Shown here: piece by piece, positions 46,267-55,207 of the stretch
How positions within the stretch are numbered: the stretch's first letter is position 1
Layout of the letters: each line of letters opens with the position of its first letter
Assembly (NCBI RefSeq): GCF_030816915.1
Contig: NZ_JAUSYN010000002.1
Span: 1,563,501-1,627,500, forward strand
Length of the DNA stretch: 64,000 bases
Source of the DNA: Streptomyces sp. B3I8
GTDB taxonomy: Bacteria; Actinomycetota; Actinomycetes; Streptomycetales; Streptomycetaceae
Direction of reading: 5' to 3'
Translations under genes and position numbers: made by a program
Notes under the pieces: generated by a model
What the model was told of the DNA's origin: nothing
The model's database searches: none
The model's input: only the letters and a program-made list of their open reading frames with translations

Positions 46267-46425
46267 TTTTTCGCCCCCCGTCGCCCCTGCCCTTCCCGAC
46301 CTTCCCCCACGGGGACTCCGTCCTCGCGCCCCCGAGGGGAGGCGGTCCCGGGTGGGCGGGCAGGTGCGGGTGGGGTGGGGCTCGTCGCGTCCGCGCGGCG
46401 GAGCCGCAGATCGACACCTCCGCGC
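46267..46425 (+). repeat. Dispersed intergenic element, copy 3
   Basis: Contains TTTTTCGCCCCCCGTCGCCC, CTGCCCTTCCCGACC, CACGGGGACTCCGTC and, at the right end, TCGTCGCGTCCGCGCGGCGG with GAGCCGCAGATCGACAC. Block order equals copies 1 and 4. It fills the divergent hisI/TIGR03085 gap. Confidence 0.65.
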
Positions 46426-46426
46426 C

Positions 46427-46451
46427 GCTTACGGCCGCCTCGGTCGTAAGC
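46427..46451. promoter_or_regulatory. Inverted repeat just upstream of the TIGR03085 gene
   Basis: GCTTACG (46427-46433) and CGTAAGC (46445-46451), 11 nt apart, end 7 nt before the ATG. An operator over the promoter or a leader hairpin are both possible. Confidence 0.4.
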
Positions 46452-46458
46452 TGAGCGT

Positions 46459-47094
46459 ATGTCGACCCATGCGAAGCGTGAACGACTTCTGCTCGCCGAT
46501 CTGCTGGAGGCGTCGGGGCCCGACGCGCCCACCCTGTGCGAGGGGTGGACGACGCGGGACCTGGCCGCGCACCTCATCGTGCGTGAGCGGCGCCCGGACG
46601 CGGCCGGCGGGATTCTGATCAAGCAGCTCGCCCCGCGGCTGGAGCGGGTGATGGACGAGATGCGGGCCAAGCCGTACGAGGAATTGATCCAGCTCATCCG
46701 GACGGGCCCGCCGCGCTTCTCGCCCTTCTCGCTGAAGCAGATCGACGAGGCGTCCAACACCGTCGAGTTCTACGTCCACACCGAGGACGTGCGCCGGGCA
46801 CAGCCCGACTGGACGCCCCGTGAGCTGGACGCGGTCTTCCAGGACACCCTGTGGTCGCGTCTGGAGCGGATGGCGCGGATGCTGGGCCGCGGCGCCCCGA
46901 CGGGCCTGGTACTGCGGCGCCCGGACGGCCAGACCGCGGTCGCTCACCGCGGCGCCCCGGTGGTCACCGTCACCGGGGAGCCCGCGGAGCTGCTGATGTT
47001 CGCGCACGGCCGACAGAGCGCGGCCCGGGTGGAACTGGACGGCGACATGGACGCGGTCGCCAAGGCCCGGGGCACCAAGCGGCTCGGCAACTGA
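46459..47094 (+). CDS. TIGR03085 family protein (DinB / maleylpyruvate-isomerase-like fold)
   Basis: 211 residues. The N-terminal half (LLADLLEASGPDAPTLCEGW and TTRDLAAHLIVRE) is the MDMPI_N/DinB-like four-helix bundle that binds a metal through His residues, and the family name TIGR03085 fits the whole length. Related proteins are mycothiol-dependent isomerases or transferases; the reaction here is unknown. It is the only plus-strand gene between trpA and hisD. The start ATG has little ribosome site. Confidence 0.85.
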   Translation: MSTHAKRERLLLADLLEASGPDAPTLCEGWTTRDLAAHLIVRERRPDAAGGILIKQLAPRLERVMDEMRAKPYEELIQLIRTGPPRFSPFSLKQIDEASNTVEFYVHTEDVRRAQPDWTPRELDAVFQDTLWSRLERMARMLGRGAPTGLVLRRPDGQTAVAHRGAPVVTVTGEPAELLMFAHGRQSAARVELDGDMDAVAKARGTKRLGN

Positions 47095-47121
47095 CGCGGC
47101 CCCCGGGCCGGGAGCGGTGGG

Positions 47122-47877
47122 CTACCGCACGGGATGGCCCGCCTCCCGCAGTTCCCGCTTGACCTCACCGATGCGCAGGTCGCCGAAGTGGAACACGGAG
47201 GCCGCGAGCACCGCGTCCGCGCCGGCCTCGACCGCCGGCGGGAAGTGCGGCAGGGCGCCGGCGCCGCCGGAGGCGATCACCGGGACCGTGACGTGCCCCC
47301 GGACGGCCCGGATCATCTCCAGGTCGTAGCCGTCCTTGGTGCCGTCCGCGTCCATGGAGTTGAGCAGGATCTCCCCGGCGCCGAGGTCGGCGGCCCGGTG
47401 GGCCCACTCGACGGCGTCGATGCCGGTGCCGCGGCGGCCGCCGTGGGTGGTGACCTCGAAGGAGCCGGTCGCGGTGCGGCGGGCGTCGACGGAGAGGACC
47501 AGCACCTGGCGGCCGAAGCGCTCGGCGATCTCGCGGATCAGTTCGGGGCGGGCGATGGCCGCGGTGTTGACGCCCACCTTGTCCGCGCCCGCCCGCAGCA
47601 GCTTGTCCACGTCCTCGGGCGTACGTACGCCGCCGCCCACGGTGAGCGGGATGAACACCTGTTCGGCGGTGCGGCGGACCACGTCGTAGGTGGTCTCGCG
47701 GTCGCCGGAGGAGGCGGTGATGTCCAGGAACGTCAGTTCGTCGGCGCCCTCGGTGTCGTACACCTTGGCCATCTCGACGGGGTCGCCCGCGTCGCGGAGG
47801 TTCTGGAAGTTGACGCCCTTGACGACCCGGCCGTTGTCCACGTCCAGGCAGGGGATGACTCGGACCGCCAGGGTCAT
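47122..47877 (-). CDS. hisF: Imidazole glycerol phosphate synthase cyclase subunit
   Basis: 251 residues, (beta/alpha)8 barrel. Catalytic Asp residues are in [14 protein letters not shown] and VLSVDARR. It uses ammonia tunnelled from HisH to convert PRFAR to imidazole glycerol phosphate and AICAR. It ends the his operon. Its ATG overlaps the ridA stop by four bases, so the cyclase is translated after a RidA-like protein rather than directly after priA. Confidence 0.97.
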   Translation of the reverse strand: MTLAVRVIPCLDVDNGRVVKGVNFQNLRDAGDPVEMAKVYDTEGADELTFLDITASSGDRETTYDVVRRTAEQVFIPLTVGGGVRTPEDVDKLLRAGADKVGVNTAAIARPELIREIAERFGRQVLVLSVDARRTATGSFEVTTHGGRRGTGIDAVEWAHRAADLGAGEILLNSMDADGTKDGYDLEMIRAVRGHVTVPVIASGGAGALPHFPPAVEAGADAVLAASVFHFGDLRIGEVKRELREAGHPVR

Positions 47878-48278
47878 GAATCCACGGCTCCTCTGAATGC
47901 TTCCAGTTCGACTTCGACCAGCACACGCGAGTCGAAGAATCCGTCCACGACCAGCAGGGTGGCGACCGGCCGCACCGTGTCGAACAGTTCCTTGTGCGCC
48001 CGGCCCACCGCTTCCACGTCCCGCGGATGGGTGAGGTAGACCCGGGTGCGGATCACCGAGTCGGGGCCGAGGCCCAGCTCGGCGATCGCCTCCAGGGCGC
48101 CGGCGAAGGCCGCCCTGGCCTGCTCGTAGGGGTCGCCCTCACCGTGCAGGACGCCGTCCCGGAACGCCGTCGTGCCGCCCACCAGGACGCGGTCGCCCGC
48201 CGCGACGGCCCGTGCGAAACCGAAGGACTCCTCCCAGGTGCTCCCGCTGTGCACGCGCCGTACGGCGTCGGACGTCAT
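47874..48278 (-). CDS. RidA/YjgF-family protein inside the his operon
   Basis: 134 residues, chorismate-mutase-like fold. [21 protein letters not shown] and [19 protein letters not shown] match the family, though the canonical Arg that binds the imine carboxylate is in a slightly different setting (CIRVxVY becomes RTRVYLT). RidA enzymes hydrolyse reactive enamine/imine by-products of PLP enzymes such as HisC-type aminotransferases. It is tightly coupled by ATGA to both priA and hisF. Confidence 0.85.
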   Translation of the reverse strand: MTSDAVRRVHSGSTWEESFGFARAVAAGDRVLVGGTTAFRDGVLHGEGDPYEQARAAFAGALEAIAELGLGPDSVIRTRVYLTHPRDVEAVGRAHKELFDTVRPVATLLVVDGFFDSRVLVEVELEAFRGAVDS

Positions 48279-49000
48279 GACGACACAACCTCCAGGGCCT
48301 CTTCCAGGGTGAACGCCTTCGCGTACAGGGCCTTCCCGACGATGGCGCCCTCGACACCGAGCGGGACGAGGGAGGCCAGGGCGCGCAGGTCGTCCAGGGA
48401 GGAGACGCCGCCCGAGGCCACCACCGGGCGGTCGGTGGCCGCGCAGACGTTCCTCAGCAGCTCCAGGTTGGGGCCCTGGAGGGTGCCGTCCTTGGCGATG
48501 TCGGTGACGACGTAGCGGGCGCAGCCCTCCTTGTCGAGGCGGGCCAGCGTCTCGTAGAGGTCGCCGCCGTCGCGGGTCCAGCCGCGGCCGCGCAGGGTGG
48601 TGCCGCGCACGTCGAGACCGACGGCGATCCTGTCGCCGTGCTCGGCGATGACCTTGGCGACCCACTCGGGGGTCTCCAGGGCGGCGGTGCCGAGGTTGAC
48701 GCGGGTGCAGCCGGTGGCGAGGGCGGCGGCGAGGGTGTCGTCGTCGCGGATGCCGCCGGACAGCTCGACCTTGATGTCCATGGCCTTCGCGACCTCGGCG
48801 ATCAGCACCCGGTTGTCGCCGGTGCCGAACGCGGCGTCCAGGTCGACCAGGTGCAGCCACTCGGCGCCGGAGCGCTGCCAGGCGAGGGCGGCCTCCAGGG
48901 GGGAGCCGTAGGAAGTCTCGGTGCCGGACTCGCCGTGGACCAGGCGGACGGCCTGGCCGTCGCGGACGTCGACGGCGGGGAGGAGTTCGAGCGTGGCCAT
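48275..49000 (-). CDS. priA: Bifunctional HisA/TrpF isomerase
   Basis: 241 residues, barrel. [20 protein letters not shown] gives the acid-base Asp at residue 11 and [12 protein letters not shown] the second, near residue 175. [12 protein letters not shown] is the PriA-type loop. In Streptomyces and mycobacteria PriA performs both the ProFAR isomerase (HisA) and phosphoribosylanthranilate isomerase (TrpF) reactions; the absence of trpF in this trp region agrees. It starts 5 nt after hisH and its stop overlaps ridA. Confidence 0.96.
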   Translation of the reverse strand: MATLELLPAVDVRDGQAVRLVHGESGTETSYGSPLEAALAWQRSGAEWLHLVDLDAAFGTGDNRVLIAEVAKAMDIKVELSGGIRDDDTLAAALATGCTRVNLGTAALETPEWVAKVIAEHGDRIAVGLDVRGTTLRGRGWTRDGGDLYETLARLDKEGCARYVVTDIAKDGTLQGPNLELLRNVCAATDRPVVASGGVSSLDDLRALASLVPLGVEGAIVGKALYAKAFTLEEALEVVSS

Positions 49001-49005
49001 GGTGT

Positions 49006-49680
49006 CTACAGGGTTCCGATCCAGTTGGTGAGGAGCTGGGCTCCGGCGTCGCCGGACTTCTCGGGGTGGAACTGGGTGGCGCACAGGGCGCCGTTCTCGA
49101 CGGCGGCGACGAACCGCTCGCCGTGCGTGGACCAGGTGACCTTCGGGGCGCGCAGGGCCGGGTTCGCGGTCTCGAGGGACCAGTCGTGGACGGCGTAGGA
49201 GTGCACGAAGTAGAAGCGCGCGTCGGCGTCGAGTCCGGCGAAGAGCTCGGAGTCGGCAGGTGCCTCGACGGTGTTCCAGCCCATGTGGGGGACGACGTCC
49301 GCCTTGAGGGGCTCGACGGAGCCGGGCCACTCGTCCATCCCCTCGCTCTGGACACCGTGTTCGATGCCGCGGGCGAAGAGGATCTGCATGCCGACACAGA
49401 TGCCCATGACGGGGCGGCCGCCGGCCAGCCGGCGGCCGATGATCCAGTCGCCGCGGGCCTGCTTGAGGCCCGCCATGCAGGCGGCGAAGGCGCCGACGCC
49501 GGGGACGAGCAGGCCGTCGGCGTTCATGGCCCGGTCGTAGTCACGGGTGATCTCGACGTCCGCGCCGGCCCGCGCGAGGGCGCGCTCGGCGGAACGGACG
49601 TTGCCGAAGCCGTAGTCGAAGACGACGACCTTCTTGGTGCCCGAAACGCCCGGGGTGCTCAGGGTGCTCGGAGTCGTCAA
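49006..49680 (-). CDS. hisH: Imidazole glycerol phosphate synthase glutaminase subunit
   Basis: 224 residues, class I glutamine amidotransferase. The triad is Cys in MGICVGMQ and His-x-Glu in FHPEKSG. I place the start at TTG 49680: GGAGG at 49692-49688 then lies 7 nt upstream, and TTGA overlaps the preceding gene's stop, whereas GTG 49686 would be only one base from GGAGG. It supplies ammonia to HisF, whose gene is two cistrons away. Confidence 0.94.
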   Translation of the reverse strand: MTTPSTLSTPGVSGTKKVVVFDYGFGNVRSAERALARAGADVEITRDYDRAMNADGLLVPGVGAFAACMAGLKQARGDWIIGRRLAGGRPVMGICVGMQILFARGIEHGVQSEGMDEWPGSVEPLKADVVPHMGWNTVEAPADSELFAGLDADARFYFVHSYAVHDWSLETANPALRAPKVTWSTHGERFVAAVENGALCATQFHPEKSGDAGAQLLTNWIGTL

Positions 49681-49841
49681 TTCCACACCTCCAGCCGCAC
49701 CACGCCCGCGACGATGCACATGGCCGCGCCGACGGAGAGCAGCACGATCAGACTCGTGGGCATCTTCTGCCGGACGAAGGAGACGATCCCGCCGATCAGG
49801 AAGAGCCCGAGGACGATGAGCGCGGTAGATCCGCCGTTCAC
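49677..49841 (-). CDS. Small two-helix membrane protein between hisB and hisH
   Basis: 54 residues. Two hydrophobic helices ([17 protein letters not shown] and [18 protein letters not shown]) joined by a short basic turn RQKMP. GTG 49841 overlaps the hisB stop and its own stop overlaps the hisH TTG, so it is a genuine coupled cistron rather than a gap. No known function; its position suggests a role linked to histidine synthesis or transport. Confidence 0.8.
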   Translation of the reverse strand: MNGGSTALIVLGLFLIGGIVSFVRQKMPTSLIVLLSVGAAMCIVAGVVRLEVWN

Positions 49842-50431
49842 AGCGCACCCTTCGTGGAAGGCAGGATTCCGGCCGCGCGCGGGTCGCGTTCGGACGCGTA
49901 GCGCAGGGCGCGGGCGAGCGCCTTGAACTGGCATTCGACGATGTGGTGCGCGTTGCGCCCGTAGGGCACGTGGACGTGCAGCGCGATCTGCGCCTGGGCG
50001 ACGAAGGACTCCAGGATGTGCCGGGTCATCGTCGTGTCGTACTCGCCGATCATCGGCGCCATGTTCTCCGGCTCGGTGTGCACCAGGTAGGGGCGGCCGG
50101 AGAGGTCGACGGTGACCTGGGCGAGGGACTCGTCGAGCGGGACCGTGCAGTTGCCGAAGCGGTAGATGCCCACCTTGTCGCCGAGGGCCTGCCTGAAGGC
50201 GGCGCCCAGCGCGAGGGCGGTGTCCTCGATGGTGTGGTGGGAATCGATGTGCAGGTCGCCCTCGGTCTTCACGGTCAGGTCGAACAGACCGTGCCGGCCG
50301 AGCTGGTCGAGCATGTGGTCGTAGAAGCCGACGCCCGTCGACACGTCGACCTTGCCGGTGCCGTCGAGATCGATCTCCACGACGACCGCGGTCTCCTTGG
50401 TGGTGCGCTCCACGCGCCCGACGCGGCTCAT
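49838..50431 (-). CDS. hisB: Imidazoleglycerol-phosphate dehydratase
   Basis: 197 residues, monofunctional (no fused histidinol phosphatase). Manganese ligands lie in the two HxxxH-type clusters: [26 protein letters not shown], and [15 protein letters not shown] near the C-terminus. It dehydrates imidazole glycerol phosphate to imidazole acetol phosphate. ATGA overlaps with hisC upstream. The histidinol-phosphatase must come from elsewhere. Confidence 0.97.
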   Translation of the reverse strand: MSRVGRVERTTKETAVVVEIDLDGTGKVDVSTGVGFYDHMLDQLGRHGLFDLTVKTEGDLHIDSHHTIEDTALALGAAFRQALGDKVGIYRFGNCTVPLDESLAQVTVDLSGRPYLVHTEPENMAPMIGEYDTTMTRHILESFVAQAQIALHVHVPYGRNAHHIVECQFKALARALRYASERDPRAAGILPSTKGAL

Positions 50432-51588
50432 GCGCCCCGCTCCTGTCGTTGGTCGTTGAGGTCCGTGGGGTCGGTGAGGTCCCCGAGGTCTTTCTTGAGT
50501 GCGCGTGCCGCTTCGAGGAACGCGTCGTTCTCCGCCGGGGTTCCGGCGGTCACCCGCAGCCACCCCGGCACGCCGTTGTCCCGGACCAGGACGCCCCGGT
50601 CGAGGATCTTCCGCCACGCCTCGTGGGCGTCGGCGAACCGGCCGAACTGGACGAAGTTGGCGTCGGACGCCGTCACCTCGTATCCGAGTGAGCGCAGTTC
50701 GGCGACGAGCCGGTCCCGTTCGGTCTTGAGCTGTTCGACATAGCCGAGCAGCGTGTCGGAGAACTCCAGCGCGGCCAGGGCGGTCGCCTGGTTGACGGCC
50801 GAGAGGTGGTACGGCAGCCGTACGAGCTGGACGGCGTCCACGACGGCCGGGTGCGCGGCGAGGTAGCCCAGGCGCAGCCCCGCCGCGCCGAACGCCTTGG
50901 ACATCGTGCGGGAGACGACCAGATTCGGCCGGCCCTCCAGCAGCGGCAGCAGCGAGTCTCCGTGACTGAATTCGATGTACGCCTCGTCGAGGACGACCAG
51001 GGACGGCTTCGCCGCCTGGGCCGCCTCGAACAGCGCGAGGACGGCATCGGGCGGGACCGCGGTGCCGGTGGGGTTGTTGGGGCTGGTGATGAAAACGACG
51101 TCGGGGCGGTGCTCCGCGATCGCCCGCTCGGCGGCGGCGACGTCGAGGCTGAAGTCGTCCCGGCGCGGACCGGAGATCCAGCCGGTGCCGGTGCCGCGCG
51201 CGATGAGCGAGTGCATCGAGTACGACGGCTCGAAGCCGATCGCGGTGCGGCCGGGCCCGCCGAAGGTCTGCAGCAGTTGCTGGATGACCTCGTTGGAGCC
51301 GTTGGCGGCCCACACGTTCTCCGGGCCGACGGGGTGCCCGCCGGTCTTCGTCAGGTACTCGGCGAGGCGGGTGCGCAGCTCGACCGCGTCCCGGTCGGGG
51401 TAGCGGTTGAGGGCGCGGGCGGCCTCGCGCACCCGTTCGGCGATCCGCTCGACGAGCGGTTCGGGCAGCGGGTACGGGTTCTCGTTGGTGTTCAGCCGTA
51501 CGGGGACGTCGAGCTGCGGCGCGCCGTAGGGGGACTTGCCGCGCAGTTCGTCCCGTACGGGGAGGTCGTCGATGCCGAACGTGCTCAC
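50428..51588 (-). CDS. hisC: Histidinol-phosphate aminotransferase
   Basis: 386 residues, fold-type I aminotransferase. [14 protein letters not shown] opens the family motif, the PLP phosphate and ring contacts are in NNPTGT and DEAYIEF, and the Schiff-base Lys is in [17 protein letters not shown]. It converts imidazole acetol phosphate to histidinol phosphate with glutamate, the product of GltBD. GTG 51588 overlaps the hisD stop. The C-terminal [17 protein letters not shown] is a short tail. Confidence 0.97.
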   Translation of the reverse strand: MSTFGIDDLPVRDELRGKSPYGAPQLDVPVRLNTNENPYPLPEPLVERIAERVREAARALNRYPDRDAVELRTRLAEYLTKTGGHPVGPENVWAANGSNEVIQQLLQTFGGPGRTAIGFEPSYSMHSLIARGTGTGWISGPRRDDFSLDVAAAERAIAEHRPDVVFITSPNNPTGTAVPPDAVLALFEAAQAAKPSLVVLDEAYIEFSHGDSLLPLLEGRPNLVVSRTMSKAFGAAGLRLGYLAAHPAVVDAVQLVRLPYHLSAVNQATALAALEFSDTLLGYVEQLKTERDRLVAELRSLGYEVTASDANFVQFGRFADAHEAWRKILDRGVLVRDNGVPGWLRVTAGTPAENDAFLEAARALKKDLGDLTDPTDLNDQRQERGA

Positions 51589-52910
51589 TTGCTGTCGGGT
51601 ACCTTCCAGTCGAACCGTGCCTTGACCGCGGCGCCGTGCGCCGGCAGGTCCTCCGCCTCGGCGAGCGTCACCACGTGGTGGGCGACCTCGGCGAGCGCGT
51701 CGCGCGTGTAGTCCACGACGTGGATGCCGCGCAGGAAGGACTGGACGGAGAGCCCCGAGGAGTGGCAGGCGCAGCCGCCGGTGGGCAGGACGTGGTTGGA
51801 GCCGGCCGCGTAGTCGCCCAGCGAGACCGGCGCCCAGGGGCCGACGAAGATCGCGCCGGCGTTACGGACGCGGTCGGCGACGGCGGCCGCGTCGGCGGTC
51901 TGGATCTCCAGGTGCTCGGCACCGTAGGCGTCCACCACCCGCAAGCCCTGCTCGACGCCGTCGACCAGCACGATCGCTGACTGGCGGCCCTTGAGGGCGG
52001 GCACGATGCGGTCCTCGACGTGCTTGGTGGCGGCGACCTGGGGCGCCAGCTCGCGCTCGACCGCGTCGGCCAGCTCCGGGGAGTCGGTGACGAGGACGGC
52101 GGCGGCCAGCGGGTCGTGCTCGGCCTGGCTGATCAGGTCGGAGGCGACGTGCACCGGGTCGGCCGTGGCATCGGCGAGAATCGCGATCTCGGTCGGGCCG
52201 GCCTCGGCATCGATACCGATGCGGCCGGTGAAGAACCGCTTGGCGGCGGCGACCCAGATGTTGCCGGGGCCGGTGACCATGGTGGCGGGCGGGCAGGACT
52301 CGGTGCCGTAGGCGAACATCGCGACGGCGGTGGCGCCGCCGGCCGCGTACACCTCGTCCACGCCGAGCAGGGCGCAGGCGGCGAGGATCGTGGGGTGCGG
52401 CAGGCCGTCGAAGTCGGCCTGGGCAGGGGAGGCGAGCGCGATCGACTCGACGCCGGCCTCCTGGGCGGGCACCACGTTCATCACCACGGAGGACGGGTAG
52501 ACCGAGCGGCCGCCGGGCGCGTACAGCCCGACGCGGTCGACCGGAACCCACTTCTCGGTGACCGTGCCGCCGGGGACGACCCGGGTGGTGTGATCGGTAC
52601 GGCGCTGCGCGCGGTGGACCGCGCGGGCGCGGCGGATCGACTCCTCCAGGGCCGCGCGGACCGCCGGGTCGAGCCGCTCCAGCGCCTCCTTGAGGGCCTC
52701 GGCCGGGACGCGGACGGACTCCAGCCGGACGCCGTCGAACTTCTCGGCGAAGTCGATCAGCGCCGCGTCGCCCCGATGATGGACGGCCTCGCAGATCGGG
52801 CGCACCTTCTCCAGGGCCGCCGCGACGTCGAAGTCGGCTCGGGGCAGCAGGTCGCGCAGGGCGGGTCCCTCCGGGAGGGCGTCGCCGCGCAGATCGATTC
52901 GGGAGATCAC
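51585..52910 (-). CDS. hisD: Histidinol dehydrogenase
   Basis: 441 residues. The zinc and catalytic residues are in [10 protein letters not shown] and [31 protein letters not shown] is the NAD-binding signature. It oxidises histidinol to histidine in two steps. First gene of the operon, start GTG 52910. A perfect 8-bp-arm palindrome lies 41-59 nt upstream over the likely promoter. Confidence 0.97.
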   Translation of the reverse strand: MISRIDLRGDALPEGPALRDLLPRADFDVAAALEKVRPICEAVHHRGDAALIDFAEKFDGVRLESVRVPAEALKEALERLDPAVRAALEESIRRARAVHRAQRRTDHTTRVVPGGTVTEKWVPVDRVGLYAPGGRSVYPSSVVMNVVPAQEAGVESIALASPAQADFDGLPHPTILAACALLGVDEVYAAGGATAVAMFAYGTESCPPATMVTGPGNIWVAAAKRFFTGRIGIDAEAGPTEIAILADATADPVHVASDLISQAEHDPLAAAVLVTDSPELADAVERELAPQVAATKHVEDRIVPALKGRQSAIVLVDGVEQGLRVVDAYGAEHLEIQTADAAAVADRVRNAGAIFVGPWAPVSLGDYAAGSNHVLPTGGCACHSSGLSVQSFLRGIHVVDYTRDALAEVAHHVVTLAEAEDLPAHGAAVKARFDWKVPDSK

Positions 52911-52950
52911 GCGGTCAATTCTCTCAGACCGCGGGCGGTGACCGTCCGTC

Positions 52951-52969
52951 CGTATCAGTGGCTGATACG
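52951..52969. promoter_or_regulatory. Candidate his-operon operator
   Basis: CGTATCAG-TGG-CTGATACG: a perfect 8-bp inverted repeat with a 3-nt spacer, 41-59 nt upstream of the hisD start. On the hisD strand the right arm contains TGATAC, a possible -10 hexamer, so a repressor here would cover the promoter. No other copy was noticed in the window. Confidence 0.5.
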
Positions 52970-53116
52970 TCACGCACGGAAGGCGGAGGGAGAAGTTCGT
53001 GCTCACTTTGAGTGTTCAACCCGTGACGCAGTGGGCATCACCGGTTGTACCAACCCGCGAGTAACGCCACCTGTGAGGCAGGAAGGGGGCACCGTGACGG
53101 GGAGGACGGGCGCGCC

Positions 53117-54700
53117 GTGACCGAGAGTGACAGCCTGCGCGCCACGACAGATGTTCCCGGCGGACTGACCACCGTCGAGGCCGGCATGTGGCAGGCGTTC
53201 CGCGCCGGCACCGTCTACGACCTGCGCAGCGGCGACGCGGGCGTGGACGATCCGCACGGCGGCGCCCCCTGGGGCCCCGAGCGTACGGTCCGCGCCCTGG
53301 TGGTCTGCTGGCTGCTGCTGGACGGTCCGCCCGCGCTGGCCGGGCGGGTCTCCTCGCTCAAGCTGACCGGTGTGCGGATCACCGACCCCCTCGACCTCGC
53401 GGGCGGCACGGTCGATCCCTATGTCGAGATGACGGGCTGCCGCTTCGAGCAGGAGGTGCGGCTGCCGGAGGCGCGTTTCACGACGGTGCGGCTGCTGGAC
53501 TGCGCGGTGCCCCGGCTGGAGGCGGCGCGGGTGCACACCGAGGGCGATCTGCACCTGCCGCGCTGCCGCGTCCCCGGCGGCATCCGGCTCACCGACGCCC
53601 GCATAGGCACCGATCTGCTGCTCAATCAGGCGATCGTGGGCCCGGACCGCACCGGCCGGGCGATCATCGCGGACGGCATCTCGGTCGGGCAGGATCTGCA
53701 GGGCGAGATGCTCCGCACGGAGGGCGAACTGAGCCTGCGCAGCGCCCAGATCGGCGTGTCGCTCAGCCTGCGGGGCGCCCGGCTGACCAGTTCGACCACC
53801 CGGAACGCGCTGAACGCCCCCCAGCTCAGCGTCGAACGTACGCTCTACCTGAGCCCTGCCGGGCTCGGCAACCCGGTGCTCACCAGCGGCACCACGCCGG
53901 CCCGCGGCACGCTGGTGCAGCGCTTCGAGGCACGGGGCGGGATCCGGCTGGACGACGGGCGGTTCGGGGACTCCGTCGACCTGGAGGGCGCCCGGTTCCT
54001 CTTCCGGGAGGACCAGGAGCTGTCGCTGCGCCGGGTACAGACGCCGGAGCTGCGGTTCCTCGGGGAGCGGCCGGAGCGCGGGCGGGTGGTGCTGTCGGGC
54101 GCCCGGATCGGCAACCTCGTCGACCGCACGACGAGCTGGCCCGGCCCCGGCCGGCTGCACATGGGCGGCTTCGCCTACGAGAACCTGGTGCCGCAGGACG
54201 CCTTCCCGCTGCCCCGGCGGGTGGAGTGGGTGACCGCGGCGACCGCCGAGTACGACCCGGAACCCTACGAGCGGCTCGCGGCGGTGCTGCGCGGTTCCGG
54301 GGAGGACGAGGACGCGCGGGAGGTGCTGCTCGCCAAGCAGCGCCGTCGCCGCGAGACGTTGCCGCTCGCCGCGAAACTGTGGGGATACGCGCAGGACTGG
54401 ACGGTGGCCTACGGGTACCGGCCGGGGCGGGCGGCGGTGTGGATGGCGGTGCTGTGGGCGGCCGCGTCGCTGGCGTTCGCGCAGAACGATCCGCCGCCGG
54501 CCGATCCCGAGCGGCATCCGCACTGGAACGCCCCACTGTTCGCGCTGGATCTGCTGCTGCCGGTGATCGATTTCGGCCAGGTCGGCCAGTGGCAGTTGCG
54601 CGGCGGCTGGCAGTGGCTGGCGGCCGCGGTGATCATGCTCGGCTGGGTCCTGGCGACGACGGTGGCGGCGGGCGCGACACGGACATTGCGGCGGAGCTGA
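53117..54700 (+). CDS. Beta-helix-like membrane protein (often annotated membrane-associated oxidoreductase)
   Basis: 527 residues. Residues 75-370 form a run of about twenty-residue coils with alternating Leu/Val/Ile and polar residues (for example SLKLTGVRITDPLDLAGG and EGDLHLPRCRVPGGIRLTD), suggesting a right-handed beta helix akin to pentapeptide proteins. The C-terminal 110 residues hold two to three membrane helices (AAVWMAVLWAAASLAFA, AAAVIMLGWVLATTVAAG). No oxidoreductase motif is visible, so that common annotation is doubtful. Start GTG 53117 has GGAGG 11 nt upstream. Divergent from hisD. Confidence 0.75.
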   Translation: MTESDSLRATTDVPGGLTTVEAGMWQAFRAGTVYDLRSGDAGVDDPHGGAPWGPERTVRALVVCWLLLDGPPALAGRVSSLKLTGVRITDPLDLAGGTVDPYVEMTGCRFEQEVRLPEARFTTVRLLDCAVPRLEAARVHTEGDLHLPRCRVPGGIRLTDARIGTDLLLNQAIVGPDRTGRAIIADGISVGQDLQGEMLRTEGELSLRSAQIGVSLSLRGARLTSSTTRNALNAPQLSVERTLYLSPAGLGNPVLTSGTTPARGTLVQRFEARGGIRLDDGRFGDSVDLEGARFLFREDQELSLRRVQTPELRFLGERPERGRVVLSGARIGNLVDRTTSWPGPGRLHMGGFAYENLVPQDAFPLPRRVEWVTAATAEYDPEPYERLAAVLRGSGEDEDAREVLLAKQRRRRETLPLAAKLWGYAQDWTVAYGYRPGRAAVWMAVLWAAASLAFAQNDPPPADPERHPHWNAPLFALDLLLPVIDFGQVGQWQLRGGWQWLAAAVIMLGWVLATTVAAGATRTLRRS

Positions 54701-54748
54701 CCCCTGCGCGGGGGGATCCCCCGCGCGGGGGGATCCCCCGCGCAGGGG
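54701..54748 (+). terminator. Compound inverted repeat after the beta-helix gene
   Basis: CCCCTGCGC and GCGCAGGGG (outer arms) enclose two copies of GGGGGGATCCCCC separated by GCGC, directly at the stop codon. It can fold as one 22-bp hairpin or as two small ones. Confidence 0.65.
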
Positions 54749-54765
54749 TCCCCGCGGGGGTCTCC

Positions 54766-54825
54766 GCGGAAGGCATACCCGCGGAGGGGATCTTCGCGGA
54801 GGGGCTCCTGGCGGAAGGGCTCCCC
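54766..54825 (+). repeat. 15-bp tandem repeat (four units)
   Basis: Units start at 54766, 54781, 54796 and 54811; the consensus is GCGGARGGSMTCYYS and each would read Ala-Glu-Gly-Ile/Leu-x. A fifth partial unit starts at 54826. The period matches pentapeptide-repeat coding DNA. Confidence 0.75.
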
Positions 54826-55207
54826 GCGGACGAGGCCGGCGACGGGGCCGACCGCCGACGGGGCCCGCATGGGGCCGACCGCCTGGCCTCCCCGCGCGGG
54901 GCCGACCGCGAGCCGTATGTCCCTGCACAGGAGCGACCGTCTTCGGGACATCCTCACTCGGGGCCGATCGGCTACCGGGCCCACATCCTGCGGGGCAGAA
55001 CCGGACCGGGGCGGCATCCCGACAAGGCTGCTCCGCGATCGGGCCGGCCGCCCGGCGGGCCCGGCCCGGCCGTCATGGGGCGGGCGTACGACTGTGCGAC
55101 AGGTGAGATGAGAAACGCTCACCTTTTACCGCGCCTTGACCTCTTCCCGTACAACCAATCCGGGTTTCGTCCGCACCTCTGGCGCGTTTCCGACCTGCGT
55201 GTTTTCA

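Larger units (their letters stand above)
54701..55207. other. Intergenic region with pentad-encoding repeats
   Basis: 507 bp without a supported gene. After the compound hairpin comes a 15-bp tandem repeat block (54766-54825), then G+C-rich DNA and, near 55105-55200, a less G+C-rich stretch likely to hold the next promoter. Open frames exist on both strands through the repeats but lack ribosome sites and codon signal. Confidence 0.55.
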
